Assembly: GCA_937911235.1 (NCBI GenBank)
Contig: CALDPN010000053.1
Span: 1-12,841, forward strand
Direction of reading: 5' to 3'
Origin: an uncultured Bacteroidales bacterium
GTDB taxonomy: Bacteria > Bacteroidota > Bacteroidia > Bacteroidales > Paludibacteraceae
Length of the DNA: 12,841 nucleotides
Shown here: positions 4,653 through 12,081 of the stretch, in pieces
Layout of the letters: every line of letters begins with the position of its first letter
Numbering within the stretch: the stretch's first letter is position 1
Program-made: the position numbers and the translations under genes
The notes under the pieces: generated by a model
What the model saw: the letters and a program-made list of their open reading frames with translations, nothing else
The model's database searches: none
What the model was told of the DNA's origin: nothing

Positions 4653-7241
4653 ATGAACTTTGAGAAATTCACAATCAAATCGCAAGAGGCTATTCAAAAA
4701 GCCATTGAGATAGCCCAAGAAAATGGCAATCAAGCCATTGAGACACCTCATTTATTGAAAGGTGTGATATTGGAGGGTGAAGGTGTGTGCAAATTCCTAT
4801 TTGCTAAACTCGGAGTAAATACACAAGCCTTACACCAAGTAGTAGATAACCAAATAAAATCCTATCCTAAAGTATCAGGGGGAAGTCCATTCTTTAGTAA
4901 TGAGACAAGTAAGGTGCTAACTAAAGCCATGTCTTTATCTGATAAAGGCGGAAATAGTTTTGTGCCGCTAGAAATGATTCTTATGGCATTGCTAACTGAG
5001 AAAAATGCAGTGCAAAGCATGCTTAAAAATGCTGGCATTACAGAAAAAGGGTTGGAAAGTGCCATAGCAGAACTAACACAAAATAGTAAAACCACTTCAA
5101 AAAGTGCGGAAGAAACCTATCAGTCACTTGCCAAATATGCTGTGAACCTAAATGAAAAAGCACGCAATGGCAAGTTGGACCCAGTGATTGGTCGCGATGA
5201 GGAGATAAGACGTGTGCTTCAAATTTTAAGCCGTCGTACCAAAAACAATCCTATTTTGATAGGTGAACCAGGGGTGGGTAAGACCGCTATTGCCGAAGGC
5301 TTAGCGCATCGTATAGTTAGAGGCGACGTGCCAGAAAACTTGAAATCTAAACAACTTTACTCACTTGATATGGGTGCGTTGGTTGCAGGTGCCAAGTTTA
5401 AAGGTGAGTTTGAGGAACGTCTGAAAGCCGTTATAAATGAAGTAATTAAGTCTGATGGTGAGATTATCCTATTTATAGATGAAATTCACACTCTTGTGGG
5501 AGCAGGCGGTGGAGAAGGTGCTATGGATGCCGCAAATATCCTAAAACCAGCTCTAGCTCGTGGTGAGCTAAGAAGCATTGGTGCAACTACTTTAAACGAG
5601 TATCAAAAGTACTTTGAAAAAGACAAAGCACTAGAGCGTCGTTTCCAAATAGTGATGGTAAATGAGCCAGACGAGGCGAGCACCATTTCTATTCTTCGTG
5701 GGCTAAAAGAACGCTACGAAAACCACCACAAAGTGCGTATCAAAGACGAGGCAATTATATCTGCTGTAGAACTTTCCAACAGATATATTTCAGACCGTTT
5801 TTTGCCAGACAAGGCAATCGACCTTATAGATGAGGCAGCAGCTAGGCTGCGTCTGCAAATGAACTCTGTGCCAGAAGAACTTGATAAGTTGGAACGTAAT
5901 ATCAAGCAATTGGAAATAGAACGTGAGGCTATTAAAAGAGAAAATGACACTCAAAAAGTGGCTCAACTTTCTAAAGAGATAGACAATTTAAAAGAAGAAG
6001 AAAAGGCACAAAAGGCTAAATGGCAATCTGAAAAATCACTTATTGACCAAATTCAACAAAGCAAAATTGACATTGAAAACCTAAAATTTGAGGCTGATGT
6101 GGCAGAACGCAATGGTGATTATGGCAAAGTGGCAGAAATTCGTTATGGTCGCTTGAAAGACAAAGAAGCAGGCATTGAAAAGGCCAAACAAGAACTTCTA
6201 ACTATGCAAGATGGCAATCCTACCATTAAAGAAGAGGTGGATAGCAACGATGTGGCAGATATTGTAAGCCGTTGGACAGGTATTCCTGTGAGCAAAATGA
6301 CTCAAAGCGAACAAGCCAAACTTCTAAATCTTGAAGCAGAACTGCACAAACGTGTAATTGGTCAAGATGAAGCCATTGAGGCAGTGGCTAGTGCTGTGCG
6401 CCGTAGTAGAGCAGGGCTTAAAGATCCAAAACGTCCAATCGGTTCGTTTATTTTCTTGGGTACCACAGGGGTAGGTAAAACCGAACTTGCTAAAGCACTT
6501 GCCGAAAGCCTATTCGACGACGACAACATGATGACTCGCGTTGACATGAGTGAGTATCAAGAAAAATTCTCTGTTACTCGTCTTATCGGTTCGCCTCCAG
6601 GATATATTGGTTATGAAGAAGGCGGTCAACTTACAGAGGCTATTCGTAGAAAACCATATTCAGTGGTGCTATTTGATGAGATAGAAAAGGCTCACCCAGA
6701 TGTGTTCAATATCTTGCTTCAAGTGCTAGACGATGGCAGACTTACAGACAACAAGGGCCGTGTGGTAGATTTTAAAAATACCATTATCATTATGACATCA
6801 AACCTTGGATCTCAACTGATAAGACAAAAAACAGAAAACTTGTCGAATGCTAATCGTGAAGAGGTGCTTGAAGATACTCGTAAAGAGGTGTTTGAACTTT
6901 TAAAACAAGTGATTAAACCAGAGTTTTTGAATCGTATTGATGATTTAATAATGTTTACACCGCTTTCTGAGGGCGAAATTGCGCAAATTGTACGCCTACA
7001 AGTGGAAGGCATTGCAGCAATGCTAAAAGAAAATGGTATTGATATTATGCTAACACCTAAAGCTATAGAACTGATTGCTTCTGAAGGTTTCGACCCACAA
7101 TTTGGTGCTCGTCCTATTAAGCGTGCTCTTCAACGCTTGCTTTTAAACGAACTTGCCGAAAAGATAATTGGTGGTACAATTAATAAGCAGGAGCAGATAG
7201 TGGTAGATGAGGTAGATGGAAAATTAATATTTAAAAACTAA
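4653..7241 (+). CDS. clpB: ATP-dependent disaggregase ClpB
   Basis: 862 residues, the usual ClpB length. Cytoplasmic hexameric AAA+ chaperone that, with DnaK, pulls polypeptides out of aggregates. Domains in order: Clp N-domain (about 1-145); first AAA+ module with Walker A GEPGVGKT (204-211) and Walker B IILFIDE (271-277); a coiled-coil middle domain (about 400-525, rich in E/K/Q heptads), which separates ClpB from ClpA and ClpC; second AAA+ module with Walker A GTTGVGKT (603-610), Walker B VVLFDE (671-676) and sensor-2 GARPIKR. The pore-loop Tyr of the second ring is in GYIGYEEGG. Walker A of the second ring has T in place of the common P (GPTGVGKT), not expected to matter. No CIRCE element is seen upstream; the only candidate promoter is the motif at 4609-4624. 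It is convergent with the minus-strand operon. Confidence 0.98.
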   Translation: MNFEKFTIKSQEAIQKAIEIAQENGNQAIETPHLLKGVILEGEGVCKFLFAKLGVNTQALHQVVDNQIKSYPKVSGGSPFFSNETSKVLTKAMSLSDKGGNSFVPLEMILMALLTEKNAVQSMLKNAGITEKGLESAIAELTQNSKTTSKSAEETYQSLAKYAVNLNEKARNGKLDPVIGRDEEIRRVLQILSRRTKNNPILIGEPGVGKTAIAEGLAHRIVRGDVPENLKSKQLYSLDMGALVAGAKFKGEFEERLKAVINEVIKSDGEIILFIDEIHTLVGAGGGEGAMDAANILKPALARGELRSIGATTLNEYQKYFEKDKALERRFQIVMVNEPDEASTISILRGLKERYENHHKVRIKDEAIISAVELSNRYISDRFLPDKAIDLIDEAAARLRLQMNSVPEELDKLERNIKQLEIEREAIKRENDTQKVAQLSKEIDNLKEEEKAQKAKWQSEKSLIDQIQQSKIDIENLKFEADVAERNGDYGKVAEIRYGRLKDKEAGIEKAKQELLTMQDGNPTIKEEVDSNDVADIVSRWTGIPVSKMTQSEQAKLLNLEAELHKRVIGQDEAIEAVASAVRRSRAGLKDPKRPIGSFIFLGTTGVGKTELAKALAESLFDDDNMMTRVDMSEYQEKFSVTRLIGSPPGYIGYEEGGQLTEAIRRKPYSVVLFDEIEKAHPDVFNILLQVLDDGRLTDNKGRVVDFKNTIIIMTSNLGSQLIRQKTENLSNANREEVLEDTRKEVFELLKQVIKPEFLNRIDDLIMFTPLSEGEIAQIVRLQVEGIAAMLKENGIDIMLTPKAIELIASEGFDPQFGARPIKRALQRLLLNELAEKIIGGTINKQEQIVVDEVDGKLIFKN

Positions 7242-7246
7242 AAAGT

Positions 7247-7280
7247 AAAGGTTGACGAAGAGCGTCAACCTTTTTACTTT
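7247..7280. terminator. Bidirectional terminator between clpB and the minus-strand operon
   Basis: AAAGGTTGACG (7247-7257) pairs perfectly with CGTCAACCTTT (7263-7273) around a five-base loop. T5 and a further TTT follow on the plus strand, and the mirrored A-rich flank (7241-7249) gives a T-rich tail on the minus strand. It serves both clpB and the converging operon, whose last stop codon (7279-7281) lies in the outer flank. Confidence 0.9.
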
Positions 7281-7977
7281 AAAATCTATAATATAGCGAA
7301 TAATTCAATCCAAAATTCACATCCTCGCCATACTTACCATAACCAGATATGTATGTAGGGTAGTATGGAGATTTTTCGTAGAAGTGACCAAAAGTTTTCA
7401 CTTGTAGGGCTAGACCCATAAAGAAACCTTTATAAATCTGCACTCTAGTGCCTATAACCACTTCAAACCAACCAAAGTGAGCTTCTTGGTCTAGGTTTGA
7501 ATATTTGCCAGATTCGTCCCAATATTTGTTTTCTAGCACAGCGTCAGATAAACTATATTTTGTGTAGCTATAGCCATATCTAGCACCTGCATAAAATGTG
7601 TGGTCGTATTTTCTGGTAGGTTTAAAGTTTATAAAATTATAGTTTGCACCAATTTTTGCAAAGCACCCCATGGTTTCATATTTATAATCTGTGTGTTTTA
7701 TGTCTGCAGTCATAAAACCAAATTCTGCAGTAGGGAATAGTCTATGCCATAAATCCACATCTAAACTTATAGAAGATTCAAGTCTGCCATCTCTCCATGC
7801 TGTAGCCACAGGGTTAAAGATATCGAGTCCAATGTATGTGCCTTGGTAAACCTCTTTCCTTTTGTTCGCGGCAGCAATAGAGTCTGCCACAGAGGTATTT
7901 TCTGCCCAAACGCTTATGCTAAATAGGCATAAAATTATACTAATGAAGTATTTTAATATTTGAGTCTTCTCCATCAT
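7279..7977 (-). CDS. DUF6048-like outer-membrane beta-barrel protein
   Basis: 232 residues. Signal peptide 1-25 (hydrophobic ILKYFISIILCLFSISVWA, cleavage before ENTS). The mature protein shows alternating hydrophobic/aromatic strands (TYIGLDIFNP, AEFGFMTADI, HTFYAGARYGYSYTKY, GWFEVVIGTRVQIYKGFFMG, VNFGLNYSLYYRF) and ends in an aromatic strand with terminal Phe, the usual BAM recognition signal, so it is probably an outer-membrane barrel. I believe it belongs to DUF6048, a Bacteroidetes family of unknown function that sits next to DUF6452 lipoproteins; the family name is from recollection of pattern. Last gene of the minus operon; its start overlaps the lipoprotein gene by 38 bases, an unusually long overlap that suggests translational coupling. 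Two consecutive Met codons (7972-7977) leave the exact start open. Confidence 0.75.
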   Translation of the reverse strand: MMEKTQILKYFISIILCLFSISVWAENTSVADSIAAANKRKEVYQGTYIGLDIFNPVATAWRDGRLESSISLDVDLWHRLFPTAEFGFMTADIKHTDYKYETMGCFAKIGANYNFINFKPTRKYDHTFYAGARYGYSYTKYSLSDAVLENKYWDESGKYSNLDQEAHFGWFEVVIGTRVQIYKGFFMGLALQVKTFGHFYEKSPYYPTYISGYGKYGEDVNFGLNYSLYYRF

Positions 7978-8419
7978 TTACTACGTTTGGATTTGTAAGT
8001 TGCATTTTAAAATTGTATGTGTTGTTTATAAGTTTCGCATCGTTTATAGTGTGAAACATTACACAACCACATTCTGGGCTCACTAATTGTGGATTTGGAG
8101 TGTGATCTACATTTAAAAGTATAGTATCTTTTGCTCCAGTGTTTACTCTTGCAGGTAATATTAATCTATACACAGTTTGTGTTTGGTTTGAGTGTAGTGG
8201 AAGTTCTATACTAGATTTTGTGGTGTTGTTGTATAGAATAGAGTCATTTAAAAGTCCTATAACAGTAAGTCCAGATATATTTTTAGCTTTATATGAAACA
8301 GAATCTAAAAAGCCAATTTTTAGAGTAGCTATTTGTTGAACATAACATTCTGAACGGCAAGCAGATAATGCGATGGCTAAAAATGTAAGTGAAATTATAT
8401 ATGAGAATATTTTTTTCAT
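7940..8419 (-). CDS. DUF6452-like lipoprotein
   Basis: 159 residues with a lipoprotein signal: MKKIFSYIISLTFLAIALSAC, lipobox LSAC at 18-21, so C21 would be acylated. The mature part is beta-rich, with Cys residues at C21, C25 and a CGC triplet near the middle (ECGCVMF). It resembles DUF6452 of Bacteroidetes, function unknown, commonly paired with the DUF6048 barrel encoded downstream; a lipoprotein plus barrel couple suggests an envelope complex, but this is inference. The start overlaps the nitroreductase stop by four bases (8416-8419), and the end overlaps the barrel gene by 38 bases. Confidence 0.75.
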   Translation of the reverse strand: MKKIFSYIISLTFLAIALSACRSECYVQQIATLKIGFLDSVSYKAKNISGLTVIGLLNDSILYNNTTKSSIELPLHSNQTQTVYRLILPARVNTGAKDTILLNVDHTPNPQLVSPECGCVMFHTINDAKLINNTYNFKMQLTNPNVVNDGEDSNIKILH

Positions 8420-8919
8420 CCTATAAAAGTGGTGGTTTCCTCTAGTGGTTTTCTAATTTTTTCTCTGTTTGGCTCTGCTGCGTAACCAACTGGTATTAAG
8501 ACAATTGGCTCTACATTTTCTGGAAGTTTAAGAAAATCTTTTGCAATATCGGTGTTGAAACTGCAAATCCAGCAAGTGCCAAGTCCTAACTCTGTGGCAG
8601 CCATAATGATGTGGTCTGATATAATTGCGATGTCTATATCGCAGTGGTCTTTGTTGTCGCCTCTGTGCCAAGCTTGTTCGTGGTTGCCACACACAGCAAT
8701 GCACAAAGGAGCGTCTTTGAAACCTTCTTTTCTATATACTGCAGAAAATTCTTTAAGTGCTTCACCTTGAATTACTTTAATCTGCCAAGGTTGTTTGTTG
8801 CAAGCTGAAGGAGCAAGGCGAGCACACTCTAAAATGTAGTCTAAATCTTCTTTAGATACAGGTTTGGTTTCAAAACTGCGCACAGAATATCTTGTTTTAA
8901 TAAGGTCTAAAACTTTCAT
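8416..8919 (-). CDS. Nitroreductase-family FMN oxidoreductase
   Basis: 167 residues, a compact single-domain nitroreductase. FMN-binding marks: RYSVRSF (10-16) for the phosphate, PSACNKQPW (37-45) for the isoalloxazine side, and PVGYAAEP with the following basic stretch (143-157) near the C-terminus. Members reduce nitro compounds, quinones or flavins using NAD(P)H as obligate dimers; the true substrate is not deducible. It is cytoplasmic, with no signal peptide. It overlaps the upstream gene by four bases and the downstream lipoprotein gene by four bases, so it is translated within the operon. Start ATG on the complement of 8917-8919 gives the conserved N-terminus MKVLDLIKTRYSVRSF directly. 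Confidence 0.92.
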   Translation of the reverse strand: MKVLDLIKTRYSVRSFETKPVSKEDLDYILECARLAPSACNKQPWQIKVIQGEALKEFSAVYRKEGFKDAPLCIAVCGNHEQAWHRGDNKDHCDIDIAIISDHIIMAATELGLGTCWICSFNTDIAKDFLKLPENVEPIVLIPVGYAAEPNREKIRKPLEETTTFIG

Positions 8920-9434
8920 GCGAAAAATGTTTTTAATTCAGATTTTAAATAATTGATACCCACTGTGGTAGGAAGTGAAGGTGTTTTTTCTGCCATTGCA
9001 AGAATCATTTTTGCAAGTTCAATAGCAGGTGCTTGTGGGTCTACCCCAGCAGCACAAGCATTTATCATTTGCACAGTGTTTTCCTTTGCGTTTTTCACCA
9101 TAGTCCAAGCCTCTTCGCTCACATACACTTGTTGAGCCACATTGTGTTCAAACTCTGCTCTAATGTTTGCTAGTAGGAAACTATGATATTGAATTACAGT
9201 GGCACATTCGCCTTGTGTGCGTATAACAAGAGAGTCTGGAGTGATTCTTTCTAGAAAAAGAACCAATCTTTCGTATGCAGTGAAGCGGATAGGAAGGATA
9301 TCCTTTTGAATTTGCTTGTAAAGCGCATATCTCTGACGAGAATTCTCTGCATTGAAGAATTTTTGTAGCATAACCCAAACCACCACTATAACTAGTGCAG
9401 CAGGAATAGTGAATTTTAGAATTTCAAGAAACAT
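8916..9434 (-). CDS. Membrane-anchored Bacteroidetes protein of unknown function (DUF7935-like)
   Basis: 172 residues: one N-terminal transmembrane segment (about 7-24, LKFTIPAALVIVVVWVML) followed by a cytoplasmic helical domain. Visible features are QIQKDILPIRFTAYERLVLFLERI (split over 41-64), RAEFEHNVAQQVYVSEEAW (about 92-110) and a C-terminal helix. I recognise the AYERLxLFLERI ... EFEHNxxQQxYVS pattern as a Bacteroidetes protein usually annotated hypothetical or DUF7935; the number is from memory. Function unknown. It is placed three bases after the glycosyltransferase gene and overlaps the nitroreductase start by four bases. Confidence 0.7.
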   Translation of the reverse strand: MFLEILKFTIPAALVIVVVWVMLQKFFNAENSRQRYALYKQIQKDILPIRFTAYERLVLFLERITPDSLVIRTQGECATVIQYHSFLLANIRAEFEHNVAQQVYVSEEAWTMVKNAKENTVQMINACAAGVDPQAPAIELAKMILAMAEKTPSLPTTVGINYLKSELKTFFA

Positions 9435-9437
9435 ATC

Positions 9438-10394
9438 TTAAAGTTTTAGTTTTTTTGCGATTTTATAATTATTTCTCTCTTGTGAAGAACGACTAATAAG
9501 TTCGCCCAAGAATCCTGTGATAAAGAACTGAGTACCAAGAATCATAAATAGGATAGCAATATAAAAATATGGGCTATCTGTAACAAGTGGTGCTCTCATT
9601 TCGTTGCAAATAGCATATAGTTTGGTGCCACCCACAATGCAAACTGCAATAAAACCAATAAGGAACATAAGGCTACCGCCAAGTCCGAAGAAGTGCATTG
9701 GTTTTACGCCAAATTTTGAAAGGAACCAAAGTGAAATAAGGTCTAGATAACCATTTACAAAACGGTTGAACCCAAACTTACTTACACCAAATTTACGGGC
9801 TTGATGATGAACCTCTACCTCTGTAATTCTTTCATAACCAGCATTTTTTGCTAAATATGGAATGTAGCGGTGCATTTCACCATAAACTTCTATGTTTTTC
9901 ACAACTTCGTTTTTATATGCTTTAAGTCCGCAGTTGAAGTCGTGAAGTTTTATGCCAGAAACTTTTCTAGCAGTAGCATTGAACAATTTACTAGGAAGAT
10001 TTTTGGTAAACACAGGGTCGAAACGTTTCTTTTTCCAACCTGATACTAAATCATAATCTTCCTTCATGATTTTATTGTAAAGTACAGGAATTTCGTCTGG
10101 GCTGTCTTGCAAATCTGCATCCATAGTAATTACCACATCGCCCTGTGCAGCTTCAAAACCACAGAAAAGGGCAGGAGACTTACCATAATTGCGTCTAAAT
10201 TTGATGCCTTTTACTTCTGGAAACTTGTCTGAAAGTTCAGAAATTACCTTCCAAGAAGAGTCTTTACTTCCGTCGTCGATAAAAATAACTTCGTATGAAT
10301 AATTGTTTTTATCTGCCACTTCTTTTATCCAAGCGTGCAGTTCTTTTAGAGATTCTTCCTCGTTGTATAGAGGTATAATTATTGAAATATCCAT
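9438..10394 (-). CDS. GT2 glycosyltransferase, polyprenyl-phosphate (DPM1/GtrB) type
   Basis: 318 residues. GT-A fold: nucleotide site SIIIPLYNEEESL (4-16) and IDDGSKDSSW (39-48), donor-sugar phosphate/metal motif DADLQD (92-97), acceptor region around HRYIPYLA (175-182), and the basic H-x-x-R-x-x-G-x-SK loop (197-206). Two C-terminal transmembrane helices (about 234-258 and 275-299) anchor it in the inner membrane. This layout is that of enzymes that move a hexose from UDP- or GDP-sugar to undecaprenyl phosphate, providing lipid-linked sugar for periplasmic glycosyl transfer. The exact sugar is unknown. It starts two bases after the DUF4199-type gene stop; pairing of these two genes is common in Bacteroidetes and suggests a shared role. 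Confidence 0.9.
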   Translation of the reverse strand: MDISIIIPLYNEEESLKELHAWIKEVADKNNYSYEVIFIDDGSKDSSWKVISELSDKFPEVKGIKFRRNYGKSPALFCGFEAAQGDVVITMDADLQDSPDEIPVLYNKIMKEDYDLVSGWKKKRFDPVFTKNLPSKLFNATARKVSGIKLHDFNCGLKAYKNEVVKNIEVYGEMHRYIPYLAKNAGYERITEVEVHHQARKFGVSKFGFNRFVNGYLDLISLWFLSKFGVKPMHFFGLGGSLMFLIGFIAVCIVGGTKLYAICNEMRAPLVTDSPYFYIAILFMILGTQFFITGFLGELISRSSQERNNYKIAKKLKL

Positions 10395-10396
10395 GT

Positions 10397-10915
10397 TTAT
10401 TGTTTTTTGTTAAGGATATAAGCGTTTATTAATGAGATAATTATGCCAGCAAAGCTATACATCCAAATGTTTTGCATAGCCATTTGAGATGCAGTTGGAA
10501 TAGGACTTTCATTTACAATTTCCTCTAGTTGAGTTGCGTCTGGCATAGTTTGTTTTAAAATTTCAATATTTTGTAAAAGTGTGTTGTATTGTTCGGTGAT
10601 AAATTCTGTGTTTATAAAACCGAAGTATACATATTCTGCTGCGGCAAGTATAAGTGAAGCAAAAAAGAACATAAAGAAACCGTGAGAATAGAAATTTCTA
10701 TAGGTAAGTTCTTCGTCGGTTTTCTTTTTGAAATCTTTGCCAAGATAATATGCCACAAAAGGCACACCAATGGTAAGGGCAATGAAAATGATATTCAGAA
10801 TAGTGTTAGCGTCTGAATTTACCATTATAAAAAATCTAAGCACTAGAAATGCCGCAAGGAAAAGTCCGTGCCACATTGCTGCGTTGTATACTTTGCTTTG
10901 TTGTAGTTGTTGCAT
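10397..10915 (-). CDS. DUF4199-type integral membrane protein
   Basis: 172 residues with four predicted transmembrane helices: about 13-31, 39-59, 79-101 and 149-168. The loop between helices 2 and 3 carries a basic cluster (KDFKKKTDEE, cytoplasmic by the positive-inside rule). The long segment 102-148, between helices 3 and 4, is polar and acidic and is probably periplasmic. The length and topology fit DUF4199, a Bacteroidetes family of unknown function. It lies between thiL (five bases away) and the glycosyltransferase (two bases away). A role as partner or lipid-carrier-handling subunit for the glycosyltransferase is plausible but only inferred from adjacency. Confidence 0.8.
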   Translation of the reverse strand: MQQLQQSKVYNAAMWHGLFLAAFLVLRFFIMVNSDANTILNIIFIALTIGVPFVAYYLGKDFKKKTDEELTYRNFYSHGFFMFFFASLILAAAEYVYFGFINTEFITEQYNTLLQNIEILKQTMPDATQLEEIVNESPIPTASQMAMQNIWMYSFAGIIISLINAYILNKKQ

Positions 10916-10920
10916 AAATT

Positions 10921-11967
10921 TTAATTATTAACAGAAGGCCACGCTTGTGAGGTAAGCTCAAAACACTGACCATCACGAGTTTGAAGCATTTTGCCATCTT
11001 CTTTATCGGTCATATAACCAATAACTTTCACGTCTTTAAGGTTATTAATTTTTTCGTGCATTGTAACAGGCACAGTGAATAATAACTCGTAATCTTCACC
11101 GCCGTGTAGGGCAGCAGTGGTTAGGTTCATATTAAATTCTTCTGCCATGCTAGCAGTTTCGTAGTCGATAGGAATTTTCTCTTCAAAAATTCTACAACCC
11201 ACGCCACTTTCTTTACAAATTTGGAATACATCAGAAACCATTTCGTCAGAAAGGTCTATCATAGAAGTAGGTTTAATACCTTCTTTTTTAAGAGCATCGA
11301 TGATGTCGCGTCTTGCTTCTGGCTTAAGTTGGCGACCAATAATGTATTCTTTACCTGCAAAGTCTGGTTGTGCATTTATTTCTGAATCAGCACTTTGTGC
11401 GAAAATAGCTTTTTCACGTTCTAGAAGTTGTAGGCCCATATAAGCAGCACCAAGATTGCCAGATACGCAGATAAGGTCTGTTGGTTTAGCACCATTTCTG
11501 TATGTGATTTCGTCTTCTTTTGCCATGCCAATGCAAGTAACACTAATGGTTAAACCTGTTAGAGAACTAGAAGTGTCGCCGCCCACAAGGTCCACATTGT
11601 GTCTTTGGCAAGCTAGAAGCACGCCAGCGTAAAATTCTTCTACATCTTCAATAGAAAAACGTTTAGAAAGACCAAGTGACACGGTAAGTTGGGTAGGATA
11701 GGCATTCATAGCATAAATGTCTGAGAAATTTGCCATAGCTGCCTTGTAGCCTAGATGTTTAAGTGGAAAATAACTAAGATCGAAGTGGATACCCTCTAGC
11801 ATAAGGTCGGTAGAAACGAGCATTCTATCTGTGCCTTCTTTTATTGAAAGCACCGCAGCATCGTCGCCAATACCTTTTTTTGTGGTGTCGTTTTCTACTT
11901 TTACATATTTATTGATGTGGTCGATAAGACCAAATTCACCTATTGTGCTAATTTCAGTTCTAGACAT
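10921..11967 (-). CDS. thiL: Thiamine-monophosphate kinase
   Basis: 348 residues. ThiL phosphorylates thiamine monophosphate with ATP to give thiamine diphosphate, the last step of the pathway, in the cytoplasm. Family marks: IGEFGLIDHI (9-18), GIGDDAAVL (32-40, metal binding), STDLMLEGIHFD (52-63), AMANFSDIYAM (77-87), VGGDTSSS (128-135, metal/nucleotide) and GGEDYELLF (289-297). The usual SDG motif after the hinge appears as MIDLSDE (236-242), i.e. Glu instead of Gly at 242, within an otherwise diverged SDEMVSDVFQI helix. First gene of a seven-gene minus-strand operon; its own promoter lies at 11990-12020. No TPP riboswitch is visible in the short leader, as expected for a gene that does not sit with thiC or thiE. 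Confidence 0.95.
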   Translation of the reverse strand: MSRTEISTIGEFGLIDHINKYVKVENDTTKKGIGDDAAVLSIKEGTDRMLVSTDLMLEGIHFDLSYFPLKHLGYKAAMANFSDIYAMNAYPTQLTVSLGLSKRFSIEDVEEFYAGVLLACQRHNVDLVGGDTSSSLTGLTISVTCIGMAKEDEITYRNGAKPTDLICVSGNLGAAYMGLQLLEREKAIFAQSADSEINAQPDFAGKEYIIGRQLKPEARRDIIDALKKEGIKPTSMIDLSDEMVSDVFQICKESGVGCRIFEEKIPIDYETASMAEEFNMNLTTAALHGGEDYELLFTVPVTMHEKINNLKDVKVIGYMTDKEDGKMLQTRDGQCFELTSQAWPSVNN

Positions 11968-11989
11968 AAAATACGAAAATTAATTCTTA

Positions 11990-12020
11990 CAAAAATAATA
12001 ATTTTTTTTCTCTTCTCAAT
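11990..12020 (-). promoter_or_regulatory. Promoter of the thiL operon
   Basis: On the minus strand, TATTTTTG (complement of 11990-11997) is an exact TAnnTTTG -7 element. ATTG (complement of 12017-12020) stands at the -33 place with a 19-bp spacer, one mismatch from TTTG. Start is expected near 11984, leaving about 17 bases before ATG. Confidence 0.7.
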
Positions 12021-12027
12021 CATTTTA

Positions 12028-12059
12028 ATTGGGTATCTCGTTATAAAATGTTATTTTTG
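12028..12059 (+). promoter_or_regulatory. Promoter of ispE
   Basis: TATTTTTG (12052-12059) is an exact TAnnTTTG -7 element, and ATTG (12028-12031) is the -33-like element at a 20-bp spacer. The -33 boxes of this and the divergent thiL promoter lie 7 bp apart, so the two polymerases would compete or share control. Confidence 0.7.
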
Positions 12060-12081
12060 CTAATATAAAAAGTAAATGTTT

